From Candidatus Roizmanbacteria bacterium CG06_land_8_20_14_3_00_34_14 (lineage in GTDB: Bacteria > Patescibacteriota > Microgenomatia > UBA1406 > GWC2-37-13), in the NCBI GenBank assembly GCA_002779665.1, contig PEVZ01000059.1, forward strand, positions 1-21,467: a stretch of 21,467 nucleotides of DNA. Reading direction: 5' to 3'. This document shows positions 7,620 through 14,019 of the stretch, piece by piece (position 1 is the first letter of the stretch; each line of letters begins with the position of its first letter). The translations under genes were made by a program, and so were the position numbers. The notes under the pieces are model-generated. The model was not told where the DNA came from, did no database searches, and saw nothing but the letters and a program-made list of their open reading frames with translations.

Positions 7620-8069
7620 ATGTACGACATCATAAAACTAAAACAACTTCGCGAAGAGACAGGTATTTCCTTTTCAATGTGTAAAAAAGCTCTTGAAGAA
7701 TCAAAAAATAATATCGTAGAAGCAAAAAAACTGATGAATAAATGGGGGATTGCCAAAGCTCAGGATAAGGCTGATAGAAATACGGGCAATAGTATTATTT
7801 TTTCATATGTTCATCACAATAAAAAGGTTGCCTCTCTTATTCAGCTTGCCTGTGAAACTGATTTTGTATCAGGAAATAAGGAATTCCAGGCTTTAGGAGC
7901 AGAGTTAGCAATGCAGGTCGCCTCAATTCCAGCCGAATCAAATGAAGAATTTCTTAAACAAGAGTATATAAGAGATTCATCAAAAACAATTGATGATTTT
8001 ATAAAGGAAGCTGTCCTTAAATTTGGGGAAAATATTAAGGTTGTAAAATTCATCCGCTGGTCTGTATAA
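7620..8069 (+). CDS. tsf: Elongation factor Ts, short form
   Basis: 149 aa, the nucleotide exchange factor that releases GDP from EF-Tu. Residues 1-48 (IKLKQLREETGISFSMCKKALEE...) are the UBA-like N-terminal domain that docks on EF-Tu. ACETDFVSGN (TDFV at 80-83) is the key loop that inserts into the EF-Tu GTPase domain. The C-terminus DDFIKEAVLKFGENIKVVKFIRW is the normal end of the family. The usual second core repeat, dimerisation insert and coiled coil are missing, so it is close to the compact single-core form known from Thermus (about 196 aa) and shorter still. It ends intact rather than truncated. Its last codons contain a promoter-like sequence for frr, and its TAA overlaps the frr ATG. 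Confidence 0.92.
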   Translation: MYDIIKLKQLREETGISFSMCKKALEESKNNIVEAKKLMNKWGIAKAQDKADRNTGNSIIFSYVHHNKKVASLIQLACETDFVSGNKEFQALGAELAMQVASIPAESNEEFLKQEYIRDSSKTIDDFIKEAVLKFGENIKVVKFIRWSV

Positions 8070-8070
8070 T
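8041..8070 (+). promoter_or_regulatory. Candidate internal promoter for frr in the tsf 3' end
   Basis: TTGTAA (8041-8046), an 18-nt spacer and a perfect TATAAT (8065-8070) lie inside the last codons of tsf. The second in-frame ATG of frr (8078) sits 7 nt after the -10, the same geometry as the proS and rpsB starts. Inference from sequence alone; the -35 matches 4 of 6 positions. Confidence 0.45.
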
Positions 8071-8635
8071 GAACGTTATGGACATTGTATCTACTTTTGA
8101 AACACAAGCTCTCAAGACAGTTGCGTCACTCAAGGAAGATTTAAAATCAATTCGCACCGGGCGAGCGTCGCCATCTTTAGTTGAAAATTTAATCGTCGAA
8201 ACTTATGGCGGTCAGACAAAATTACGGTTAGTCGAAATGGCCACTATAATGGTTGAGGGAGCCTCTTCGATTTCTATCTCCCCTTATGATCCATCTGTAA
8301 TTCATGATATCGAAAGATCCATTCTAAAATCTCCATTAGGTCTCACTCCGGCCACACAAGGAACAAGAATAGTTATTAGGATTCCATCACTTAATACTGA
8401 GCAGAGAGAGAAATATATTAAAGTAGTCGCTGATAAAATTGAAGAAAAAAAAGTTACAATCCGTAATCATCGAGATGATGCCCGAAAAAATATGAAAAAT
8501 GCTTTTGAAAAAAAAGAAATGAGTGAGGACGAAAAATACAGGTTAGAAAAAGAGGTTGACCTACGATCAACTAAATTTATGAAAGAAATTGATGTTATTA
8601 GGGAAAATAAAGAAAGTGAAATTAGGGAAGTATAA
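8069..8635 (+). CDS. frr: Ribosome recycling factor
   Basis: 188 aa from ATG 8069 (overlapping the tsf stop, TAATG), or 185 aa from ATG 8078, which the internal promoter favours. It splits post-termination ribosomes together with EF-G. KSIRTGRASPSLVENLIVE with YGG is the RRF signature. SISPYDPSVIHDIERSILKSPLGLTP and IRIPSLNTEQREKYIKVV complete domain II and the hinge, and the long helix VTIRNHRDDARKNMKNAFEKKEMSEDE is the third helix of the three-helix bundle. Full length. pyrH, which commonly lies between tsf and frr, is absent here. Confidence 0.95.
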   Translation: MNVMDIVSTFETQALKTVASLKEDLKSIRTGRASPSLVENLIVETYGGQTKLRLVEMATIMVEGASSISISPYDPSVIHDIERSILKSPLGLTPATQGTRIVIRIPSLNTEQREKYIKVVADKIEEKKVTIRNHRDDARKNMKNAFEKKEMSEDEKYRLEKEVDLRSTKFMKEIDVIRENKESEIREV

Positions 8636-8637
8636 AA

Positions 8638-8727
8638 AAGTCAAAAGTCTTAAAGTCTTAAAGTCGTAAAGTCTGTAAAGTAAAATACTTTATAAACTTT
8701 AGAGACTTTATAAACTTTGAGACTAAA
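8638..8727. repeat. AAAGTCTTA / ACTTTATAA repeat cluster, frr-rseP gap
   Basis: The gap starts with about five AAAGTC-type units and ends with about four ACTTT-type units, the reverse complement, around TAAAATA near 8680-8686. The two halves can fold into one long imperfect hairpin of roughly 35 bp. The last unit ends a few nt before the rseP ATG at 8731. Same family as 7530-7613. Confidence 0.75.
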
Positions 8728-8730
8728 CTT

Positions 8731-9807
8731 ATGACAATTCTTATATTTTTTATAACTTTATCAATTCTTGTTCTTGTCCATGAATTTGGTCATTTTTTAA
8801 TGGCTAAAAAAATGGGAGTTAAGGTTGAGGAATTCGGAATCGGGCTTCCTCCAAAATTATTTGGAATAAAAAAAGGCGAGACTTTATATACTTTTAATCT
8901 TTTACCGATTGGTGGTTTTGTAAAATTATTCGGCGAGGAATACGATGAATTGGACAGCAAGCACAAGGCCAGGCTTGCCTTAAACCGGACATTTGTCAAT
9001 AAAAAACCATGGCAGAAAACCTTAATTGTTTTAGGCGGAGTCATCGGAAATTTTTTATTAGGTTGGTTGATTTTTTCGTTTTTAGTGACTCAAGGCGTTC
9101 CGGTTCCTACTAATAAGGTTGTTGTCGAAACGGTTACTAAAAATTCTCCTGCGTCAAAGGCCGGTCTTAAGAAAAAAGATGTCATTTTTAAGTTCGTTCC
9201 CCCAATCTCCCCAATCTCCCTTACTTCTTCAACTTCCCTAATTACCTTAACTCAAAAATATGCCGGAAAAAAAATAAAACTTTTTATTCAAAGAAATAAA
9301 CAACAATTAACAGTTGACCTTATTCCAAGAATTAATCCGCCTAAGGGCGAAGGACCATTGGGAATCTCTATTACATCATTTATTGAAAAAAAATATCCTT
9401 GGTATACTGCTCCCTATTATGGTTTAATCGAAGCATTCAGTATCACTTCTAAAATTGCCACAGAACTCGGTAAAATGCTTTTGGGTTTTGTGACTTTCAA
9501 AAAACAAAATGTCGACGTCGCCGGACCAATTGGCATTGCCAATTTGGCCGGACAGGCAATAAAATTTGGCCGAAATGCCTATCTTGAATTTTTGGCCCTT
9601 TTATCACTTAATTTAGCCATAATGAATATTCTTCCTTTTCCTGCCCTCGACGGAGGACGTTTAATCTTTGTTTTATACGAAGGTATAACTAAAAAAAGGC
9701 CTAATAAGAATATTGAAAAATGGACAAATTTAATTGGATTTGTAATGTTATTATCTTTGGCGGCGATTATAACTGTTAATGATGTTATAAAACTATTTAG
9801 AAAATAA
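8731..9807 (+). CDS. rseP: RseP/S2P-family site-2 zinc metalloprotease (M50)
   Basis: 358 aa membrane protease that cleaves transmembrane substrates. The first helix carries the zinc-binding HEFGH (17-21). A PDZ domain follows (about 125-205; NSPASKAGLKKKDVIF is its carboxylate-binding segment). The second active-site motif NILPFPALDGGRLIF (about 298-312) supplies the third ligand Asp. The final helix is near 335-352. There is a single PDZ, as in Gram-positive RasP-like enzymes. Oddity: within the PDZ the usual loop is replaced by PPISPISLTSSTSLITLT, encoded by a tandem CCCCAATCT repeat. Upstream is a repeat-filled gap. uppS and cdsA, its frequent neighbours, are absent. Confidence 0.9.
   Translation: MTILIFFITLSILVLVHEFGHFLMAKKMGVKVEEFGIGLPPKLFGIKKGETLYTFNLLPIGGFVKLFGEEYDELDSKHKARLALNRTFVNKKPWQKTLIVLGGVIGNFLLGWLIFSFLVTQGVPVPTNKVVVETVTKNSPASKAGLKKKDVIFKFVPPISPISLTSSTSLITLTQKYAGKKIKLFIQRNKQQLTVDLIPRINPPKGEGPLGISITSFIEKKYPWYTAPYYGLIEAFSITSKIATELGKMLLGFVTFKKQNVDVAGPIGIANLAGQAIKFGRNAYLEFLALLSLNLAIMNILPFPALDGGRLIFVLYEGITKKRPNKNIEKWTNLIGFVMLLSLAAIITVNDVIKLFRK
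9199..9240. repeat. In-frame tandem repeat within rseP PDZ
   Basis: CCCCAATCT occurs twice in tandem (9200-9208 and 9209-9217), followed by CCC and a degenerate CT-rich run. It is the only pyrimidine-rich stretch of this kind in the gene, and it encodes a Pro/Ser/Thr-rich loop. Confidence 0.7.
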
Positions 9808-9811
9808 AGTA

Positions 9812-9888
9812 GGAGTCATCGGTCGAGTCAGTCAAGTCAGTTGAATTAGTCACTGATTTAACCGATTAAGCCGATTAAACCGATTTAA
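9812..9888. repeat. Short-period repeats upstream of the CMK-like pair
   Basis: GAGTCAGTCAAGTCAG-type AGTCA units (about 9814-9853) are followed by three 9-mers CCGATTAAG, CCGATTAAA and CCGATTTAA (9862-9888), ending 5 nt before ATG 9894. ATCGGT on the left and ACCGAT on the right make the block partly self-complementary. Unlike the AAAGTC family in sequence, but alike in position. Confidence 0.7.
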
Positions 9889-9893
9889 CTATT

Positions 9894-10457
9894 ATGCAAC
9901 ACAAGTTTCTCCCTAAGTATCGCTTGATCACCGTTTCCGGCATGATCGCCGTTGGAACAACGACTTTGACTAAAAATTTAGTTAACTCTCTTGGTTGGAA
10001 AAATATTAATATTGGTGCTATCCAAAGAAAATATGATCGGTTGAATAAACTTCATGAAAATAAGATGGGCGCATTGTCCCGGAGCGATGATCACGAAAAA
10101 AAAATTGATGCTATGACCGAGGAAATGCTTAAAAATGAAAATAAAATAATCTATGAGGCATGGCTTTCCGGTTTTTTTGCCCGTAATTATAAAGATATTT
10201 TGAAGATACTTTTAGTCTGTTCACATGATGATATACGGGTTGATAGGGTATCTAATAGAGAAAATATTACCGTTGACGAAGCAAAAAATTGGATAAAACA
10301 AAGAGAAAGTGAAAATACGGAAAAATGGCAACGGTTATATGGGGTACATAATTTTTGGAATCCAAAATATTTTAATTTAGTTATCGATACTTATAAAACC
10401 GGCCCGTTGGAAACATTAGGAAAAGTACTGGATAAAATCGGTTATGAACATAAATAA
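9894..10457 (+). CDS. Cytidylate-kinase-like P-loop protein lacking the P-loop lysine
   Basis: 187 aa. The overall pattern matches the archaeal-type CMP kinase family: N-terminal P-loop, WLSGFFARN (the G/W-x-S-G acceptor motif), a beta strand ILKILLVCS, lid region RVSNRENITVDEAKNWIKQRESENTEKWQRLYG and end YFNLVIDTYKTGP. The P-loop reads GMIAVGTTT (16-24): Thr22 replaces the Lys that contacts the ATP phosphates. It may be a non-catalytic partner of the next gene, which overlaps it by 14 nt and keeps GKTT. Single-base change (AAA to ACA) or sequencing error is possible, though the whole loop is also divergent. Substrate not proven. Confidence 0.65.
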   Translation: MQHKFLPKYRLITVSGMIAVGTTTLTKNLVNSLGWKNINIGAIQRKYDRLNKLHENKMGALSRSDDHEKKIDAMTEEMLKNENKIIYEAWLSGFFARNYKDILKILLVCSHDDIRVDRVSNRENITVDEAKNWIKQRESENTEKWQRLYGVHNFWNPKYFNLVIDTYKTGPLETLGKVLDKIGYEHK

Positions 10458-10983
10458 AATAACTATTTCAGGAAAAATCTGCACGGGTAAAACTACATTA
10501 TTAAAAAATCTTGAAAAAAAATTAGGGTGGCCAATTTTTATGACCGGAAAATTATTCAGAGATTATGTAGATAGAAATCATCTTAATCTTGAACAAGTGG
10601 AGGAACAAAGCAGTGTTCTAACAAAAAAAATTGATTACCAGGTTCGTGATTTATTACACCAACAAGGTAATTTAATCGTTGACGGTTGGATGTCCGGAAT
10701 AATGGCAAATAATTTAACCGATGTTTTAAAGGTGCTATTAATTTGTGACGATAATATCCGCTACCAAAGATTTGCCGAGCGGGAAAAAATAAGTTTTTCT
10801 GAATCTATGAAGAAAGTAGAGGAAAGACAGAATAATTGGTTTAAAAAACTTGAAAAAATATATAAAAGAAATGATTTCGTCGATCCAAAAAATTACGACC
10901 TGATTATTAATACCTCAGATATTTCTTCTGAAAAAGTATTAAAAAAAGTTTTATTGAATGTCACCCCTGCATCTATTAGTTAA
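10444..10983 (+). CDS. Cytidylate-kinase-like P-loop kinase
   Basis: 179 aa. Same family as the preceding gene, with an intact P-loop SGKICTGKTTL (Lys16). GWMSGIMANN is the acceptor motif, VLKVLLICDDNIRYQRFAERE the strand and arginine-rich segment, SMKKVEERQNNWFKKLEKIY the lid and NYDLIINTSDISSEKV the characteristic end. Expected reaction: CMP or dCMP plus ATP to the diphosphate; a related small-molecule kinase is possible. It overlaps the upstream paralogue, so equal production and possibly hetero-oligomerisation are suggested. It is the last gene of the plus-strand run before the gene-poor island. Confidence 0.7.
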   Translation: MNINKITISGKICTGKTTLLKNLEKKLGWPIFMTGKLFRDYVDRNHLNLEQVEEQSSVLTKKIDYQVRDLLHQQGNLIVDGWMSGIMANNLTDVLKVLLICDDNIRYQRFAEREKISFSESMKKVEERQNNWFKKLEKIYKRNDFVDPKNYDLIINTSDISSEKVLKKVLLNVTPASIS

Positions 10984-11150
10984 TAATAATTTTTAATTTT
11001 AATTTTAATTTAATAAGAAGAGGTATCATTGTTTCAAACGAAAAAAATAAAAATCAAATAATCGGACTTGCTGGTATTTATATTTACACTGCTATTTATA
11101 TCTACAGGAAATTAAATTACCAAGTAAACTCAGATTACTTTTCAAACAAC
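10984..11150. other. AT-rich non-coding stretch
   Basis: It begins with tandem TTTTAA-type runs (about 10990-11015). No ORF, tRNA or hairpin with a T-run was seen. It separates the CMK-like pair from the palindrome downstream of the TrpR-like gene. Confidence 0.5.
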
Positions 11151-11184
11151 ACGAATGTATCAATCTATTGATAGATTGATACAT
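11151..11184. repeat. Palindrome copy 1 (3' side of the TrpR-like gene)
   Basis: ATGTATCAATCTA (11155-11167), loop TTGA, TAGATTGATACAT (11172-11184): a perfect 13-bp stem. The 34 bases 11151-11184 are identical to 11923-11956. It ends 8 nt from the stop of the minus-strand gene, so it lies in the 3' UTR and could act as a stem-loop, but no T-tract follows. Confidence 0.9.
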
Positions 11185-11192
11185 ATATGAAT

Positions 11193-11633
11193 TTAACCTA
11201 TGATTTTTCTTTCCTCTTGTTTTCGTTGATGATCCCTATACAATTTCCAGTGGCCAATATAAACTCCCGGATGGATCATAAAGTTAGAAAAGAAATCATC
11301 AAGAAAATTTAAAACATTTTCTTTTTTTAGCATCTTATTTATTATATTCACGACTCGAGAGTTTCGTTTATAAAAAGTTGTTGCGTAAAAAAGGATTGTT
11401 GCTGTGGATACTTTTAGTGTATCAGCAATATCTCGATAATCAACTTTTTTAATTAACATATAAATTATTGCTAACCGCTTCGCCAACATTACCTTTTCAG
11501 TCGGTGAAAGAATATCATCTATTATTAATAAAAAATCTTCCTGACCCTGATATCGAGAAAAAACTTCATAAAATAACTTATATATTTTTGCCAATAATTT
11601 TTCGTCGACCATTTTTTTAGATATCCTTGCCAT
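11193..11633 (-). CDS. TrpR/YerC-YecD-like DNA-binding protein
   Basis: 146 aa. Residues about 43-85 hold the TrpR-superfamily signature: LSPTEKVMLAKRLAII, then the helix-turn-helix YRDIADTLKVSTATI. The YerC/YecD branch has unknown ligands and targets. The C-terminal tail (about 100-146, including FMIHPGVYIGHWKLYRDHQRK) is basic and longer than the Trp repressor core. A strong promoter lies about 80-107 nt upstream of the ATG, giving a leader of roughly 70 nt with two small dyads. The gene stands alone on the minus strand between plus-strand genes and is bracketed by two copies of one palindrome, suggesting autoregulation or a mobile cassette. No Shine-Dalgarno. Confidence 0.8.
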   Translation of the reverse strand: MARISKKMVDEKLLAKIYKLFYEVFSRYQGQEDFLLIIDDILSPTEKVMLAKRLAIIYMLIKKVDYRDIADTLKVSTATILFYATTFYKRNSRVVNIINKMLKKENVLNFLDDFFSNFMIHPGVYIGHWKLYRDHQRKQEERKIIG

Positions 11634-11646
11634 ATTTGTACCACTC

Positions 11647-11660
11647 GCAAATGAATTTGC
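11647..11660. promoter_or_regulatory. Small dyad just upstream of the TrpR-like gene
   Basis: GCAAAT-GA-ATTTGC is a 6-bp dyad with a 2-nt centre, ending 14 nt before the ATG (11633). A second perfect palindrome AATAACGTTATT lies at 11683-11694. Both fall within the predicted leader and are candidate operators or RNA stems. Confidence 0.45.
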
Positions 11661-11711
11661 TACATATATACTCTTAATAATTAATAACGTTATTTTTTAT
11701 ACTTTATGAAA

Positions 11712-11740
11712 TTTATAACCCTATAAACATTTCTTGTCAA
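11712..11740 (-). promoter_or_regulatory. Near-consensus sigma70 promoter of the TrpR-like gene
   Basis: Minus strand TTGACA (11740-11735), exactly 17 nt, TATAAA (11717-11712). This is the best promoter match in the window. Expected start near 11705, giving about 70 nt of 5' leader before ATG 11633. Confidence 0.75.
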
Positions 11741-11806
11741 CCGCTTATAACCTACAACCTCTCAAATAGTTCTGTCCTAGTTAAAAGAGTTTAGGGTTGC
11801 TCTAAA

Positions 11807-11857
11807 CCTCATGTTATTTATTAGCAAAAACCTACAAATTACAGCTAATAAATGAGG
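11807..11857. repeat. Long imperfect inverted repeat
   Basis: ATTTATTAGC (11816-11825) pairs with GCTAATAAAT (11844-11853), 10 bp, and CCTC (11807-11810) pairs with GAGG (11854-11857) across a 5-nt bulge. The loop is 18 nt. No T-run follows. It may be an RNA stem or the end of a small element. Confidence 0.55.
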
Positions 11858-11922
11858 CTAATTTTATCAAATTAAAATATATTAAAAAATATCAATATAC
11901 TACTTTAAAATTTGCTTATTTT

Positions 11923-11960
11923 ACGAATGTATCAATCTATTGATAGATTGATACATTCGT
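11923..11960. repeat. Palindrome copy 2 (5' side of the TrpR-like gene)
   Basis: ACGAATGTATCAATCTA (11923-11939), loop TTGA, TAGATTGATACATTCGT (11944-11960): a perfect 17-bp stem with a 4-nt centre. It is the complete form of the copy at 11151. It lies about 290 nt upstream of the TrpR-like start and 190 nt upstream of proS. Confidence 0.9.
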
Positions 11961-12032
11961 GTAAAAAATAAAATTATTTTTTATAATCTTTATTTTACAA
12001 ATTGACGATCTTTGACAAAATTGTGTTTTTTC

Positions 12033-12077
12033 CGTAGTGGAACGATTCATCGTTCCATAATAAATCACACCACTACG
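12033..12077. repeat. Nested dyad upstream of proS
   Basis: Outer arms CGTAGTGG (12033-12040) and CCACTACG (12070-12077) enclose GGAACGAT-TC-ATCGTTCC (12039-12056). The two GG bases at 12039-12040 can pair with either CC partner, so the two stems compete. Located 73 nt before proS. Could be an operator or a conditional RNA fold; I know no family with this sequence. Confidence 0.6.
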
Positions 12078-12104
12078 TATTCTGTGTCAAGACTTGTGAA
12101 CTCT

Positions 12105-12136
12105 TACCTTTTATAGACTTTATAAACTTTATAACT
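12105..12136. repeat. ACTTTATA repeat cluster upstream of proS
   Basis: Consecutive ACTTTATAA / ACTTTATA units directly in front of the proS -10 box, matching the repeat family before tsf, rseP and ybaB. Confidence 0.6.
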
Positions 12137-12142
12137 TATAAT
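12137..12142 (+). promoter_or_regulatory. proS -10 box, leaderless start
   Basis: A perfect TATAAT lies 7 nt before ATG 12150, so transcription should begin at or next to the start codon. The -35 region is made of the ACTTTATA repeat and is poor (TAGACT at 12114-12119). Confidence 0.55.
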
Positions 12143-12149
12143 GTAACTT

Positions 12150-13868
12150 ATGTTATATTCAAAGATATTTGGAAAAACACGAAGAGATTCGAAAAAATAT
12201 GATTCTGCAAATGCTACCTATCTAATTAAGGCCGGTTTTATCGATCAGGTAATGGCAGGAACTTACACATATTTGACTCTCGGTCTTCGGGTGCTCAATA
12301 AAATTGAAAATATTATTCGCGAAGAAATTAATACCATTGGTACTGAGGTTTTTATGCCAACCCTTGCTCCAAAAGAACAATGGGCAAAGACAAACAGATT
12401 AGAGACAGTCGATGTTTTGATGAAATCTACCCCAGCAAATAAAATTGCCCAAGCAAAAAATGATACGGAATATGTTTTAAGCCCAACTCATGAAGAAACA
12501 GTCACTCCATTAGCTCAAAAATTTAATCTGAGTTATAAAGATTTCCCATTCGCGTTGTATCATATTCAAACAAAGTTTAGAAACGAACCAAGAGTTAAAT
12601 CTGGCCTTCTTCGAGGTCGTGAATTTAGAATGAAAGATCTTTATAGCTTCCATACTACGGTGGAGGATATGAAAAAATACTATGAAAATTCTAAAAAAGT
12701 TTATACAAAAATATTTGAAAGACTTGGTATAGGAAAAGAAACGGTTATCTCGCTTGCGTCAGGTGGCTCCTTTACTCAGGATTATTCTCATGAATTTCAA
12801 ACCATATGTGAGACTGGTGAGGATACCTTATTTTTTGTCGAGAGCACTGGAATTTATTATAATCGCGAGGTCGCCCCATCAGAAGCTCCTAAAATTAAAA
12901 GTAACGAAAAAATTTTGCCCCGTGAAGAGATCGAGGGAAAAGGAATAAAGGGAGTGGATGAACTGGCAAAATTTTTAAACATCCCAGTTGAAAAAACTAC
13001 TAAGACGATGATCTATGAGGCTGATAATCGGATTGTGGCTGTGGCAGTGCGCGGGGGATACACAATCAATGAAGATAAATTAAAAAAGATATTAAATTGC
13101 ACCGTTTTAAAAATGGCCACTCCTGAAGTGGTTAAAAAAGTCACCGGAGCTGAGGTTGGTTATGCCGGAATTATTAATCTTCCAAAAAATGTTGAGATAA
13201 TAATCGATGAATCAGTTAACAATCGAGCTAATTTTGAATGCGGTGCCAATAAAACTAATTTCCATTCAAGAAATATAAATTTTGGTAAAGATATTCCAAT
13301 TCCTGAAAGATTTTATGATATTAAACTTGCTAATGAGGGTGATTTATTTCCTGAAACAAAAGAAAAATATAAAGTAATGAAAGCCGCTGAAGTTGGAAAT
13401 ATTTTCCCACTATATACAAAATTTAGTGATGCCTTTGGATATAAATTTACTGATGTTGATGGTAAAGAAAAACCCGTTTATATGGGTTGTTATGGAATTG
13501 GACCTTCACGAATAATGGGAATAATTGTGGAAAAATTTAATGATGAAAAAGGAATTATTTGGCCGGAATCTGTCGCCCCCTTCCAAGTTCATTTAGTTGG
13601 ATTAGATTTAAATGATGAGTCTGTAAAGTCAAAAGTTTATAAAGTCTATAAAGTCCTTTCAGAAAATAATATTGAAGTTCTTTTTGATGATCGTATCGGA
13701 GTGACAGCTGGAAATAAATTTTCTGATGCTGACCTGATTGGAATTCCAGTCAGATTAGTTGTATCAAGGAGGACAGGGGAGAAGATTGAGTTTAAAAGAA
13801 GAAACGAAAAGGAAACAAAAATAATTAGTGTTGAAGAGGTCTTAAAATTTATGACAAAATCTCAATAA
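12150..13868 (+). CDS. proS: Prolyl-tRNA synthetase (bacterial type)
   Basis: 572 aa, the usual length for bacterial ProRS, which charges tRNA-Pro with proline. Class II motifs are clear: GTYTYLTLGLRVLNKIE (motif 1 region), FRNEPRVKSGLLRGREFRMKD (motif 2, about 148-168) and YGIGPSRIMGIIVE (motif 3, about 449-462). The central insertion (about 240-390, including KTTKTMIYEADNRIVAVAVRG and NFECGANKTNFH) is the YbaK-like editing domain. The C-terminal anticodon domain follows (HLVGLDLND, VLFDDRIGVTAGNKF, RLVVSRRTGE). Within it, bases 13622-13655 repeat the AAAGTC units found between genes. The cognate tRNA-Pro(CGG) is at 21318. Confidence 0.95.
   Translation: MLYSKIFGKTRRDSKKYDSANATYLIKAGFIDQVMAGTYTYLTLGLRVLNKIENIIREEINTIGTEVFMPTLAPKEQWAKTNRLETVDVLMKSTPANKIAQAKNDTEYVLSPTHEETVTPLAQKFNLSYKDFPFALYHIQTKFRNEPRVKSGLLRGREFRMKDLYSFHTTVEDMKKYYENSKKVYTKIFERLGIGKETVISLASGGSFTQDYSHEFQTICETGEDTLFFVESTGIYYNREVAPSEAPKIKSNEKILPREEIEGKGIKGVDELAKFLNIPVEKTTKTMIYEADNRIVAVAVRGGYTINEDKLKKILNCTVLKMATPEVVKKVTGAEVGYAGIINLPKNVEIIIDESVNNRANFECGANKTNFHSRNINFGKDIPIPERFYDIKLANEGDLFPETKEKYKVMKAAEVGNIFPLYTKFSDAFGYKFTDVDGKEKPVYMGCYGIGPSRIMGIIVEKFNDEKGIIWPESVAPFQVHLVGLDLNDESVKSKVYKVYKVLSENNIEVLFDDRIGVTAGNKFSDADLIGIPVRLVVSRRTGEKIEFKRRNEKETKIISVEEVLKFMTKSQ
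13622..13655. repeat. AAAGTC-type repeat inside proS
   Basis: Four AAAGT units at 8-10 nt spacing, reading as SVKSKVYKVYKVL. The DNA matches the intergenic repeats at 7530 and 8638 and lies at the start of the anticodon-binding domain. Confidence 0.6.
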
Positions 13869-14005
13869 CCAAATTCCAAGTATTCCAGACAATGTCCAAT
13901 TACCAATTTATCAATGATCAATATTTAAAAAAACTGTTTGGTTAATTGATGATTGAATATTGAGATTTGTTTGTTTCTTGTTATTTGGTTATTGGTTATT
14001 TATTC
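13867..14005 (+). repeat. Dispersed intergenic repeat, copy A (before the MYG1-like gene)
   Basis: Bases 13867-13893 (AACCAAATTCCAAGTATTCC...) and 13934-14000 (TTTGGTTAATTGATGATTG..., GAGATTTGTTTGTTTC, TTATTTGGTTATTGGTTATT) match, in the same order and the same orientation to the next gene, the sequence upstream of recR (18684-18566 on minus). Confidence 0.75.
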
Positions 14006-14019
14006 GGTTTAATTTTTTT

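Larger units (their letters stand above)
11741..12032. other. Gene-free island with stem-loops
   Basis: No ORF or recognised RNA gene. It holds GTTTAG/CTAAAC around 11789-11807, a longer imperfect hairpin (11807-11857) and the second palindrome (11923-11960). TTGACA at 12012-12017 resembles a -35, but no good -10 follows at 17 nt. Confidence 0.5.

Noticed and set aside
11155..11190. Mini-ORF MYQSIDRLIHI in the palindrome
   Set aside because: It is produced by the dyad sequence itself, appears in both copies with different ends, and has no ribosome binding site.
12000..12149. T-box or other known riboswitch before proS
   Set aside because: No T-box sequence or recognised aptamer core is visible, and the predicted promoter leaves no leader.
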